NCBI RefSeq assembly: GCF_009828585.1
Contig: NZ_WSRZ01000024.1
Span: 1 to 60,514, forward strand
Reading direction: 5' to 3'
Length of the DNA stretch: 60,514 bases
Origin: Shewanella litoralis
GTDB lineage: Bacteria; Pseudomonadota; Gammaproteobacteria; Enterobacterales; Shewanellaceae
The position numbers were made by a program, and so were the translations under genes. Positions within the stretch are counted from its first letter, which is position 1; every line of letters begins with the position of its first letter. The notes below the pieces were generated by a model. That model made no database searches. It was not told the DNA's origin and worked only from the letters and a program-made list of their open reading frames with translations. This document shows positions 1 through 7,732 of the stretch, piece after piece.

Positions 1-726
1 ACGACCATTATGGAACATTTTACCATCGCCTATCGCGGCATACATTTCTGCCGCTGTCATGGGGCCAATACCTATAACGCTTTGCACTCGCTTACAGATA
101 GGATTCTTTCTTGTATAAGCGGTTATTTTTTTAGTGTAAAACTCAACTTTCTCTTGTGCCGCAACAAAGTCAACATAGAGTTCGCGAAAGCTTTCTCGTG
201 CAAATGCCGATAACTCATTGCTTTCATCATCAATAAATTCAGGCAACCGAGTCGCTAATGCCGTTTTTCCCTTTGCAGCGCATAAACCATATTCTGCAAG
301 AAAGCCTCTAACTTGATTGTTGATTGCGACCATCGTTTTTACATGTCGCTTTCTCATGCGCAGCACCATTTGAATATCTTCTTGTTCGACGCTTTTTATC
401 GGTACAAATGTCATGTTTGGTCGTTGTGCGGCTTCAGCAATGGCTTCTGCATCATTAAAATCATTTTTGTTTTTACGACGATAAGGCACAACATATTGAG
501 GCGCAATTAGCTTGACTTGATGCCCTAATTTAATAAATTCTCGAGCCCAATGGTTAGCCCCGCCACAGGCTTCCATCACTATCAACATTGGCTCTAATCG
601 GGCAAAGACACTGAGCAAGTCGGCACGCTTAATTGCTCTCTTTTTAACTAACTTTCCAGCTTGATTAACGGCAAACATGTGGAAAATAGTTTTTGATATA
701 TCTAAACCAATTGTTGTAATCTTCAT
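1..726 (-). CDS. IS110-family transposase, C-terminus cut by window edge
   Basis: The minus strand reads open for 242 codons from an ATG at 726 to the first base of the window, so this is the N-terminal part of a larger protein. It has the IS110 DEDD layout: D9 in LDISK, E52 in MEACGG, and D89/D92 in KNDFNDAEAI. The start of the C-terminal transposase_20 domain (IGPMTAAEM) lies near the edge. IS110 enzymes use a RuvC-like DEDD nuclease and insert site-specifically, usually without terminal inverted repeats. No frameshift is seen in the visible part. The family call is secure; whether the element is intact cannot be judged here. Confidence 0.92.
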   Translation of the reverse strand, partial: MKITTIGLDISKTIFHMFAVNQAGKLVKKRAIKRADLLSVFARLEPMLIVMEACGGANHWAREFIKLGHQVKLIAPQYVVPYRRKNKNDFNDAEAIAEAAQRPNMTFVPIKSVEQEDIQMVLRMRKRHVKTMVAINNQVRGFLAEYGLCAAKGKTALATRLPEFIDDESNELSAFARESFRELYVDFVAAQEKVEFYTKKITAYTRKNPICKRVQSVIGIGPMTAAEMYAAIGDGKMFHNGR

Positions 727-803
727 ATTCGGACCCGCCCTTTGTTGATAAAGTGTACAAACTTATCATGGCTCACTATGAAGCCGATTAGAAGGGTGGG
801 TCC
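1..803 (-). mobile_element. IS110-type insertion sequence, partial
   Basis: This is the transposase gene plus its upstream non-coding segment. A subterminal inverted repeat (GGACCCGCCCTT at 731-742, AAGGGTGGGTCC at 792-803) sits just before the start codon and may mark the upstream end. IS110 elements lack conventional inverted ends, so the boundary is an estimate. Confidence 0.6.
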
Positions 804-869
804 ATCTCATTATTTCGGAAATGCTTATATTTACGTCAGTCCAGTAATGTTTATATTTACGTCTTATAT

Positions 870-912
870 GGCAATGCTTTTGAGCCGGAATCCAGGTGTT
901 TGCTTATGCTTT
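870..912 (+). repeat. 43-bp direct repeat, copy 1
   Basis: This matches 1128-1170 at 42 of 43 positions; the core is GAGCCGGAATCCAGGTG. A shorter sequence, GCTTATATTTACGTC-like, precedes both copies (818-838 and 1103-1122) and also occurs at 846-863, so the repeat unit is larger than the perfect core. Confidence 0.85.
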
Positions 913-1061
913 CTGATAAGTGGGTTTCGTTCAACATACTGAGTAAGAACATTAAAAAGTGAACCTTCGGTTCGCTTGCCGCAGAGCTGTATTTGTAAAG
1001 AGCGGCTTCGCCAGCGACGTAATTATGGTGATAGTGGACTTCAGTTGAAGTTTTAGTATTT

Positions 1062-1087
1062 AAAAGCGACCGAAAGGTCGCTTTTTT
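1062..1087 (+). terminator. Intrinsic terminator with no obvious gene
   Basis: A perfect 10-bp stem (AAAAGCGACC / GGTCGCTTTT) with a GAAA loop is followed by a T run. No gene lies just upstream on the plus strand, only another hairpin at about 958-978. It may end a small RNA or be left over from a lost gene. Confidence 0.7.
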
Positions 1088-1127
1088 GTTTTCGGTACAT
1101 CAGGAATGCTTAAATTTACGTCTTTCC

Positions 1128-1170
1128 GGCAATGCTTTTGAGCCGGAATCCAGGTGTTTGCTTGTGCTTT
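1128..1170 (+). repeat. 43-bp direct repeat, copy 2
   Basis: Second copy of the repeat at 870-912, with a single A/G difference. The two copies enclose about 215 bp that contains two hairpins. Confidence 0.85.
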
Positions 1171-1224
1171 TAGTGTCATACAGTTTATTTAAGTATAGTT
1201 AATAACTACTCCACGTGAGTGAAA

Positions 1225-1267
1225 CACTAAAACCTATAAATGGCACAGCACTAAAACCTATAAATGG
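1225..1267 (+). repeat. Two tandem 19-bp copies, 24-bp period
   Basis: CACTAAAACCTATAAATGG occurs at 1225-1243 and again at 1249-1267, separated by CACAG-type spacer bases. Its role is unknown. Confidence 0.8.
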
Positions 1268-1322
1268 TATGAAGATTTGATTAATTTTAGCCTGAAAGAG
1301 TAGATGAGTTTTAGGCTTCTCA

Positions 1323-1443
1323 TTTTTGTTTGGCGATAAATTTGATCACTCAATGCCATGAATGTCCTTCAGTTTTTAATCTATCTCATTGTTTTATTTG
1401 TTCTTTTGTGTGGGGTGTCAGGCTCTTGCCCCACTTGTTGTGC
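1323..1443 (+). repeat. Long direct repeat, left copy
   Basis: About 120 bp, running from TTTTTGTTTGGCGATAAA to the CCCCACTT block, recurs in the same orientation at 4781-4905 with scattered differences. The two copies bracket the two TetR modules. It ends in one of the short GTCAGGCTC hairpin repeats. Confidence 0.8.
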
Positions 1444-1463
1444 CATGAATATCTGAAAGATAA

Positions 1464-2069
1464 TTACTGGTCGTTATACAGCTGTACTTTTAGGATTTGC
1501 ATGAGCGAGTCAGCATATTGCCTTAGGGGTTTCATGTCAGTCGTATTTCGAAAACGTGAAGCAAGCCCTTGAATCGAGGTCGTCACAAATTGAGCAAGGG
1601 CCTTGACCTCTGATTCACTTAGCTTTTTACTGATGTTGTTTTCATTACTTATCGCTGCGTGAAATGCGTCTTCTTGTCGTTTGAAGTGTTTCTCAAGCAA
1701 GGCGCGCGTATCAGTATCATCGGGGTCTAGTTGCGCCGAGGTATTCACTACCAGACAGCCAATAACCCCCTCTCCAGACTGCTCAATCGATGATATGAGA
1801 GTTTCCAAATACTTTGCGATGGCAGCGATCCCAGCACCATCTTCCTCAATAGGGGCAAGGCTCGGCCCAACAAAAGTATCTTGATAATGTTCCAGACAGG
1901 CATGAAATAACTCTCGTTTCCCTTTAAAGTCGCTGTAAATGCCGCCGCGACTGACGCCAGTTTCACGCACTAAATCGCCCATCGAGACGACGTGATAGCC
2001 CATTTTCCAGAACGTTGATAGGGCATTGTCGAGCAGGGCGGCTCTACTCTCTGATTTAGGTCTAGACAT
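1464..2069 (-). CDS. TetR/AcrR family repressor
   Basis: This 201-residue protein has an N-terminal helix-turn-helix near residues 27-50 (VSMGDLVRETGVSRGGIYSDF), followed by a variable ligand-binding domain. I start it at the ATG at 2069 (MSRPKSES) because the frame upstream of it runs into the operator region. It is divergent from the oxidoreductase at 2252. Two GAAYGATCATTC palindromes in the shared intergenic region suggest that it represses both genes. The ligand is unknown; the neighbour suggests an aldehyde, quinone or other electrophile (inference). Confidence 0.9.
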   Translation of the reverse strand: MSRPKSESRAALLDNALSTFWKMGYHVVSMGDLVRETGVSRGGIYSDFKGKRELFHACLEHYQDTFVGPSLAPIEEDGAGIAAIAKYLETLISSIEQSGEGVIGCLVVNTSAQLDPDDTDTRALLEKHFKRQEDAFHAAISNENNISKKLSESEVKALAQFVTTSIQGLASRFRNTTDMKPLRQYADSLMQILKVQLYNDQ

Positions 2070-2095
2070 TATTTTCCTGTATATCGCTTGTTTTA

Positions 2096-2141
2096 GAATG
2101 ATCATTCCATTAAGCTTCTAAAAAAGTTGGAACGATCATTC
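2096..2141. promoter_or_regulatory. Paired TetR operators
   Basis: GAATGATCATTC at 2096-2107 is a perfect 12-bp palindrome. GAACGATCATTC at 2130-2141 is the same site with one change. They lie 34 bp apart, centre to centre, between the divergent TetR gene and the oxidoreductase, as expected for autoregulated TetR pairs. Confidence 0.8.
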
Positions 2142-2251
2142 TATTATCTCTTGCTAATCTCCGATTGGCAACTGAAAACCAGAGTAAGTGTTCCTTCCTA
2201 ATTTCAAAGAACCCGATCGTTTTTGATCACAAATCAAAGGAAGAATACGTT

Positions 2252-3256
2252 ATGAGAACTTACCAAGTAACAAGCCCTGGTGGCCTTGAAAACCTGAACA
2301 TTGTTGAGCAAGAAATACCACAACCTAAAGCAGGTGAGGTATTAGTGCGCTGGCGTGCAACGTCTCTCAACTTTCATGACTATTTAGTTGGTATCGGCGG
2401 TATTCCTGTTGAGGATGGTCGCGTGCCGATGTCGGATGGCGCGGGTGAAGTGGTTGCCGTTGGTGAGGGAGTAAGCACTTGGAAGGCGGGTGATAAGGTC
2501 GTGAGTTTATTTTTCCCTAATTGGTTAAGCGGTAAACCTTCGGCGACGGCGACAGAGGCGATTAGTGGTGATACGACGGAAGGTTTTGCACGCGAATACT
2601 CGTGTGTTGATTCTCAGTCGCTAACGCGTATGCCTAATAATTATACCTTTGAGGAAGCGGCAACCTTACCGTGTGCAGGGCTAACTGCATGGCGAGCACT
2701 CATGGTTGAAGGTAATCTACAAGCAGGGGATTCTGTGTTGGTGCAAGGCACTGGCGGTATGTCTATTTTTGCGTTGCAATTCGCGAAAGCGGCAGGTGCA
2801 TATGTGTATGCAACGTCTTCTTCTGATGAAAAATTAGAGCGTTTAAAAGCACTAGGAGCAGATGAGGTTTTTAATTACCGTACCGATGTGAACTGGGGTA
2901 AGACGATTGCTGAGCGCTCAGGTGGGGTTGATCATGTATTAGATGTTGGTGCTAGCGCAACGATTAAGCACTCAATGGACGCTGTTGCGGTCGGTGGGCA
3001 TATCGCATTAATTGGTGTTTTAGGTGGCATGACGGCAGAATTGGTACTGCCGCAATTGATTCTAGGGCATGTAAAATTGTCGGCTCTAGCAGTAGGTAGC
3101 AAAGAAATGCAGGAAAAAATGATAGCCGCCATTGAGGTAAATGACGTTCACCCAGTGCTTGATAAAAATTTCACGTTTGATGAACTAGCACAAGCCTTTG
3201 AACATCAAGCGAGTGGTTCGCACTTTGGTAAAATTACCGTAACTTACGCTGATTAA
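2252..3256 (+). CDS. Zinc-free MDR oxidoreductase (quinone reductase/alcohol dehydrogenase-like)
   Basis: This 334-residue protein has a GroES-like N-terminal domain and a Rossmann nucleotide-binding domain with GTGGMS near residues 166-171. The cysteine and histidine ligands of catalytic zinc in classical alcohol dehydrogenases are not seen, so an NADPH-dependent quinone or enone reductase is more likely. The ATG at 2252 is preceded by AAAGGAAGAA. A longer reading from a TTG at 2165 would overlap the promoter and is not used. The paired operators upstream suggest induction through the divergent TetR protein. The substrate cannot be told from sequence. Confidence 0.9.
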   Translation: MRTYQVTSPGGLENLNIVEQEIPQPKAGEVLVRWRATSLNFHDYLVGIGGIPVEDGRVPMSDGAGEVVAVGEGVSTWKAGDKVVSLFFPNWLSGKPSATATEAISGDTTEGFAREYSCVDSQSLTRMPNNYTFEEAATLPCAGLTAWRALMVEGNLQAGDSVLVQGTGGMSIFALQFAKAAGAYVYATSSSDEKLERLKALGADEVFNYRTDVNWGKTIAERSGGVDHVLDVGASATIKHSMDAVAVGGHIALIGVLGGMTAELVLPQLILGHVKLSALAVGSKEMQEKMIAAIEVNDVHPVLDKNFTFDELAQAFEHQASGSHFGKITVTYAD

Positions 3257-3270
3257 ACGCCTGCTTTGAT

Positions 3271-3299
3271 TTGGCCCAAGTACATTTTGTTTGGGCCAA
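3271..3299 (+). terminator. Hairpin after MDR oxidoreductase
   Basis: TTGGCCCAA (3271-3279) pairs with TTGGGCCAA (3291-3299) across an 11-base loop. No T run follows, so termination is plausible but not certain. Confidence 0.5.
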
Positions 3300-3311
3300 G
3301 CCTGAGTGGTG

Positions 3312-3343
3312 ATAAGTGGGCGCCAGGCTCTGCCCTCACTTAT
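3312..3343. repeat. Short GTCAGGCTC-type hairpin repeat
   Basis: ATAAGTGGGCG...CCCTCACTTAT forms a stem around CCAGGCTCTG. Similar units occur at 1410-1436, 4572-4608, 4866-4898 and 4918-4965. This is a small dispersed palindromic repeat family confined to this accessory end of the window. Confidence 0.7.
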
Positions 3344-3392
3344 GCACTTATGTGACCCCACTTATTGCAAACAGTTGGAGCGTTCAAACAAT

Positions 3393-3839
3393 TTAACTTG
3401 CAACGCTTTTCTCCGCACCATCCATGTGCTTCACGATCTTATAAACAACAATAAATGCCCAGATCTCAATCGCCACTATCGCGATGTGTATGATCAAATC
3501 ACCCGTTGGCGACGCAGGTGCATTAGCTAGTGGAAACATAGGGTCAACGATGGTTTCTAAGCCTTCTCTAATTATATTCATCAGCAGAATAACCAGAAAA
3601 TACCGTGGGTTTTGGGTGATTAACACAATGATGGACACCAGCGCCATGGTTAGGGTTCTTGCACCAAACTCATACAACATATTCAGGTTTGGGCTATCAG
3701 TCCCAACGTTAATTCCAGAGGCCGCTATGGCTTGGTGATCAAAGAAAAACATGAAGGTCTGCTGAAGCATAATAGCGATCAGCAAGCCTTGAAGAATATT
3801 CACCCACAAAGGGATTTTATAAGAAACGTTATTATTCAT
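3393..3839 (-). CDS. Small integral membrane protein, unknown function
   Basis: This 148-residue protein has about four hydrophobic segments (residues ~11-32, 55-75, 80-95 and 115-137). I do not recognise the family. It is read divergently from the TetR gene at 3973/3985, and both 16-bp operators lie in the shared intergenic region, so it is the likely target of that repressor. The ATG at 3839 begins MNNNVSYKIPLW. Confidence 0.75.
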   Translation of the reverse strand: MNNNVSYKIPLWVNILQGLLIAIMLQQTFMFFFDHQAIAASGINVGTDSPNLNMLYEFGARTLTMALVSIIVLITQNPRYFLVILLMNIIREGLETIVDPMFPLANAPASPTGDLIIHIAIVAIEIWAFIVVYKIVKHMDGAEKSVAS

Positions 3840-3896
3840 AGTGTGTGGTTGTCTGTTAAGTGTGTGATTACGGTTTATTGATGTTTATGACTGCTT

Positions 3897-3958
3897 GTCA
3901 ACACGTGTTGACTCGGCTACTCTATTATCCATTCTTCACAAAGTCAACAAGTGTTGAC
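3897..3958. promoter_or_regulatory. Two 16-bp palindromic TetR operators
   Basis: GTCAACACGTGTTGAC (3897-3912) is a perfect palindrome. GTCAACAAGTGTTGAC (3943-3958) differs at one central base. They are 46 bp apart between the divergent membrane protein and TetR genes. Confidence 0.85.
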
Positions 3959-3984
3959 TACACCTGATACGGATGCGAATTGAT

Positions 3985-4521
3985 ATGACAGCTGAACTCA
4001 GTACTCGCGAAAAATTGATCCATCATGCGCGACTTCGCTTTTGGAGCAAAGGCTATTCCAATGTGTCTTTGCGTGAAATATCAAGGGCTGCAGGTGTCGA
4101 TGTGGCGTTGGTATCGCGTAATTTTGGCGGTAAACAGGGATTATTCGAGGCGACCCTGGAAGGCGCCTTAGTCGCGGATGGTTTACCACAATCGGGAATC
4201 GCTGAGCTGGTAGATATGACCGTCAGCATAATGGCGAGCACTCCCAAAGATGAGGAGCAGCCGTCAATCATTCGGTTGATACAAATGAATGCTCACGATG
4301 AAACTGTGGGTGAGCTGGTTCGTGAGCAGCAAAAGATCGCCATGCAAAACTACCTTGAGCAAGTCATTGGTAATAAGACGCGTGCCGCCCTGTTTATGGT
4401 GGTGTTGCTGGGCATTAGTATGGCGGAGGCGTCACTGCACCTTACTGGTATCGCTAAACCAGAGTCGCAGGAATATGAAAAGCAGCTGCGGCACATGCTA
4501 AGTGCGGCGCTAAGTTACTAA
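3985..4521 (+). CDS. TetR/AcrR family repressor
   Basis: About 178 residues. The helix-turn-helix (VSLREISRAAGVDVALVSRN) lies near residues 27-46. The C-terminal half is predicted helical and has no recognisable ligand signature. Two in-frame ATGs are possible, at 3973 and 3985; I prefer 3985 (MTAELSTREK), as the upstream five residues look like leader. It probably represses itself and the divergent membrane protein through the operators at 3897-3958. It is not closely similar to the other TetR protein at 1464, so this is not a simple duplication. Confidence 0.88.
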   Translation: MTAELSTREKLIHHARLRFWSKGYSNVSLREISRAAGVDVALVSRNFGGKQGLFEATLEGALVADGLPQSGIAELVDMTVSIMASTPKDEEQPSIIRLIQMNAHDETVGELVREQQKIAMQNYLEQVIGNKTRAALFMVVLLGISMAEASLHLTGIAKPESQEYEKQLRHMLSAALSY

Positions 4522-4964
4522 TGACTTCTTAACTTATTAAAAACCTTCAACAGATCAATGGATTCATAGTGATAAGTGGAGATTCATCAGACTCTTGCCC
4601 CTACTTATTTCACCGCCAAGTCCGGTGATAGAAAGCGAGCCACCATTCATTGAGCTTTCAATGGCAGTAAACAAACTAAAGCGGAGTGTTTTGTGCATCT
4701 TTTGCGATAAAAGGGCGGGTGACAAGTGAGAGGCATTTTGATAAAAGGTGTTTTGCATCCATGGCATTGACTCGTGGTAATTTTTGTTTGGCGATAAATT
4801 TGATCACCAAATGCCATGAATGTTCCTCAGTTTTTAACCTATCTCATTATTTTTATTCATTCTTTTGTGGGGATTCGTCAGGCTCTGACCCCATTTATTC
4901 ATTTCTATTAATTCTTTTGTGGGGATCCCTCAGAATCAGCCCCTGACTTATTGACCTCACTTAT
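4522..4964. other. Gene-free repeat-rich gap
   Basis: This 443-base gap contains three short hairpin repeats (4572-4608, 4866-4898, 4918-4965) and the right copy of the long direct repeat. I see no gene. A 67-codon minus-strand frame at 4564-4767 has no start signal or recognisable features. Confidence 0.6.
4781..4905 (+). repeat. Long direct repeat, right copy
   Basis: Same orientation as 1323-1443. Shared blocks include TTTTTGTTTGGCGATAAATT, ATGCCATGAATG and CTATCTCATT. It may mark recombination or acquisition of the enclosed 3.4 kb. Confidence 0.8.
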
Positions 4965-6779
4965 TCAAATTTTATTATCATCTAATCCGATAATATAAAA
5001 ATCTGCACCAGATGATCTTATTGCATTTTCTGCGCTAACTAAAAGCACATCTAATTGGGTTTTAATTTTATTTCCTGCACTTGCTAAATACACACTTTTT
5101 TGTGTGTGTGGTTGTACTACAACTACACGAGTTTTTGTATTTTTATTATCCTTTAAAGAATCAATAACCTTAAAGAAGTCCTCTGGTTTTGAAGAATTGC
5201 CATCAAACCAACATCCTTTAAAATTAGAAGCTTTATGACGTTGTTTTAGCTCTTCAATTAGTGTTTTTCGAGTACAATATCTTAGATTTTTGACCGCTTG
5301 GTTTAATACTACATCATGAACACCAACAGAGATTTTACGCGTAGATAAATCTCCTTTTGCAGCCTTGACATGAATAAGGGAAATTATGTGTATATTCTGA
5401 TGCTCTACATAGTGAATGAAATCAGCTTTCTCTCCGGCGCCATCATCACAGTAAAGCCAACCTTTTGGGTTTTCTGTTGTATTAAATTCATCAGGGCTAA
5501 GCCAATTGCCACTCCAACGCTTCTTTATCCAACAAAACAAAGACTTTTCTTTCCCAATATTTATTAGTTCGGGTTTTTTGGGATCTAAACCAGGCTTTTC
5601 CTTCTTGATATTATATTTTTCGTAATCAGCCCACAAAAACTTATTATACTCAACATCTTGATAGCCAGTTCTAAACACCATGCCATTTACTATGGCATGC
5701 CCTGATTCAAACCAACATTTAACTAATTCAGGATAGCTAAATACTCGTTTATATAAATCGAAATGTATTTTTTTTATTGGGTTTTCAGATTTTATTTTGA
5801 AAATAGCTTTGTAATCATCGACTACAACCTCAAGTGATATGTCTCCGATACGTATATCATTATGATAGAGTTCAAGTGCTATATCACTTTCAATCAGGGT
5901 GGGTAATAATTCTGCTCTGTATTCATATTGTAATTTTTTAAGGAGCTCTTTGCGATGTTGCCCATCTTCTTCAGGTAAAAAATCATAATCTATCAAGGAG
6001 AAATCATACGGTAACATTAGATCTTTTGGGTGTGATATTGGGTAAGAAAGTATACCGATCGGACACTCAGACTCTTTGCTATTTACAGCTAAAATATCAA
6101 GTATTTCAATTACTCTATTTTCAAACGTTACCCAGTCTTTACAAGGGCCTCTCCATATGGATGATTTAAAAGGGTTTATCCCTACTGAACTTTTAGTTTT
6201 TCCTCCCCAAAGTTCAGTTCGAACAGCAGACATCATATACGATTGATCGATTAAAGGATCTAATGTATCTGCAACACTTTTTCCACCTAACACTTTTGAA
6301 TCGGCTCTGAAATTATCTCGTCCATTAATGCCTGAAAGCCATAGCATTCTAATTTCATCTTCGTTTATAAAGCAGCCATTAAGTTTACCAATAGGAATTG
6401 GAAATAGATTTGGTAATTTGGTTTTTCCAAAGTGATCTCTAATTGAGTCTTTCTTTCCTTTTTCGGAAAAATAAAATGCAAAATGATTACGAACAACAAA
6501 GCTTACAAATACATGATTTTCTACATCTTTTAAATTTAAATTTTTAGCCCAGCTAGGCGTTTTTGATAAGCTGTAAGGTGTTATTTTAGCTATGCCTAGT
6601 CGACCTATTTCCTCTGTAATTGTAGAACCAAAAGAAATGTCTTCTGAATATTCTTCACGTATTATTCCTACAATTTTCTGATGGATAGTGCATGGCTCAA
6701 ATTTATCAGATTTAGCTCCTAGTAAAATTGATAGGTATGGAGCTACATTATTTTTTTCTATTTCTATAATATTATCCAT
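4965..6779 (-). CDS. AT-rich 604-aa protein with nuclease-like C-terminus, possible defence factor
   Basis: I do not recognise the N-terminal ~400 residues. Residues 445-472 show D445-D446-G447, E450, A452-D453-F454, then SLIHVK ending in K472. This is the spacing of a PD-(D/E)XK-like acid/acid-X-lysine site. It is followed by HDVVLNQAVKNLRY (488-501), which I recall from C-terminal modules of helicase-type defence proteins. No helicase motifs are present, so this would be a helicase-free relative. No signal peptide or membrane segment is seen. The gene is visibly more AT-rich than its neighbours, stands alone, and sits between repeats and an IS110 element, which suggests horizontal transfer. 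Function is inferred only. Confidence 0.7.
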   Translation of the reverse strand: MDNIIEIEKNNVAPYLSILLGAKSDKFEPCTIHQKIVGIIREEYSEDISFGSTITEEIGRLGIAKITPYSLSKTPSWAKNLNLKDVENHVFVSFVVRNHFAFYFSEKGKKDSIRDHFGKTKLPNLFPIPIGKLNGCFINEDEIRMLWLSGINGRDNFRADSKVLGGKSVADTLDPLIDQSYMMSAVRTELWGGKTKSSVGINPFKSSIWRGPCKDWVTFENRVIEILDILAVNSKESECPIGILSYPISHPKDLMLPYDFSLIDYDFLPEEDGQHRKELLKKLQYEYRAELLPTLIESDIALELYHNDIRIGDISLEVVVDDYKAIFKIKSENPIKKIHFDLYKRVFSYPELVKCWFESGHAIVNGMVFRTGYQDVEYNKFLWADYEKYNIKKEKPGLDPKKPELINIGKEKSLFCWIKKRWSGNWLSPDEFNTTENPKGWLYCDDGAGEKADFIHYVEHQNIHIISLIHVKAAKGDLSTRKISVGVHDVVLNQAVKNLRYCTRKTLIEELKQRHKASNFKGCWFDGNSSKPEDFFKVIDSLKDNKNTKTRVVVVQPHTQKSVYLASAGNKIKTQLDVLLVSAENAIRSSGADFYIIGLDDNKI

Positions 6780-6827
6780 ACTCTCACCTAAAAATAATTG
6801 TGGTTAAAATAAACTTTTTTATCTCCA

Positions 6828-7310
6828 TCATTTCACTACCTCACTCTTACTCAAACATCTCTGCGCCACTTGATAAACAATCGCATCAACCTGCTGTTGG
6901 CTGAGTGCTTGGGCTCTGATTGAGGGTATGGTTTTAACCAATTGCTTATTCTTCAGCTCTCTACTACAAACAAGTGAAAACGGTGCATTTACTTGGCTAG
7001 TGGGTTCTTTGTTGGTGAATGTTCGCCAGATAGCTAACAAATGGCTGAATGGCTGTTTTGAGAGTATTGCTTGTCGCGTTATTTTTTCGGTTGGACTAAA
7101 ACTGCTCCACGACAGAAAGCATAAGCGGCCGTCTTTACAATACAGTGGCAGTAAGCCAAATGCGGGAATACGTTGAAGTTGGTCTCGGTCGACAGGTAGT
7201 TTTACCGTGCTGTCGCGATGTTTCAGCAATACAAACATCACCCCAAGGGTGACGAACATGCTCGAAAGCAATATGCCTATTGATAATAAACTGGAGGATA
7301 AACTTGTCAT
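6828..7310 (-). CDS. Membrane-anchored hypothetical protein
   Basis: This 160-residue protein has one N-terminal hydrophobic segment (about residues 8-30), followed by a basic soluble domain rich in Q, S and R. I do not recognise the family. The ATG at 7310 has AAGGACGAC just upstream, a fair ribosome site. An overlapping minus-strand frame begins at 7479 but is less convincing. No functional link to the AT-rich gene downstream is evident. Confidence 0.6.
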   Translation of the reverse strand: MTSLSSSLLSIGILLSSMFVTLGVMFVLLKHRDSTVKLPVDRDQLQRIPAFGLLPLYCKDGRLCFLSWSSFSPTEKITRQAILSKQPFSHLLAIWRTFTNKEPTSQVNAPFSLVCSRELKNKQLVKTIPSIRAQALSQQQVDAIVYQVAQRCLSKSEVVK

Positions 7311-7570
7311 TGTCGTCCTTGCACGTAATGTGACCTAAGTAGTTGGTCGCAATTCTAAATCCATGAATCTGCTGGATTAATATACTCCGAGTTTGGCGAT
7401 AATGTAAGTGGAAATTTTCATCAATCGTTAAGCGTCGCAATTGAGCGAAAAGGGCTGTTACAGTAGTCAAAAATGTCATTGCAGAATAATGGCTTATATC
7501 AGTGTGTATCTTAATGGGTTAGCGTCACAGTGACCATTTACCCTAACGTTTACCTGTACGTGACACATAA

Positions 7571-7602
7571 AAAAGACCTGCTTATTTTAAGCAGGCCTTT
7601 TG
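7571..7602 (-). terminator. aceA terminator
   Basis: A stem of about 13 bp (AAAGACCTGCTTA against TAAGCAGGCCTTT) with a short AT loop. On the minus strand it is followed by a run of T, so it suits termination of aceA transcripts. Confidence 0.75.
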
Positions 7603-7672
7603 GGTTTAGTTTTCGCTGTTAGTCATGTTCACTTCAAAAACATCGCTTAAGCTAGTCACTATTTGGGTAATT

Positions 7673-7707
7673 TAGTTTCTAGTTTCTAGTTACTAGTTTC
7701 TAGTTTC
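7673..7707. repeat. Five tandem 7-bp units (TAGTTTC)
   Basis: Five consecutive heptamers, the third reading TAGTTAC, lie in the 3' untranslated region of aceA. Such an array is prone to slippage. Confidence 0.85.
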
Positions 7708-7732
7708 TACACCAGCAGTTATAAAATCAGTC

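Larger units (their letters stand above)
727..1463. other. Gene-free repeat-rich gap
   Basis: No convincing gene is seen in this 737-base stretch. It holds the IS110 upstream segment, two copies of a 43-bp direct repeat, two hairpins (949-980 and 1062-1087), a 19-bp sequence present twice (1225-1243 and 1249-1267), and the left copy of a long repeat that recurs at 4781. Short open frames here have no protein-like character. Confidence 0.6.
7311..7732. other. Intergenic stretch before aceA end
   Basis: It contains the terminator of aceA (7571-7602) and a heptamer tandem repeat (7673-7707). The 7311-7480 part has an open minus-strand frame of uncertain reality; otherwise I see nothing. Confidence 0.5.

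Noticed and set aside
1681-1884. Open frames on the strand opposite to known genes, here and across the window
   Set aside because: They overlap well-supported genes, lack start signals, and have compositional patterns of antisense reading.
4564-4767. Minus-strand frame of 67 codons in the repeat-rich gap
   Set aside because: It overlaps a palindromic repeat, has no ribosome site, and shows no recognisable sequence.
7135-7479. Minus-strand frame of 114 codons overlapping the membrane-anchored hypothetical gene
   Set aside because: Its 3' half lies on the better-supported gene at 6828-7310, which has its own ribosome site. The first ~57 residues look fairly protein-like, so a small gene or frameshift cannot be fully excluded, but there is no start signal.
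7673-7707. CRISPR-like array
   Set aside because: The unit is only 7 bp without spacers. The 14-bp array at 10547 also has no spacers. No cas genes are present.
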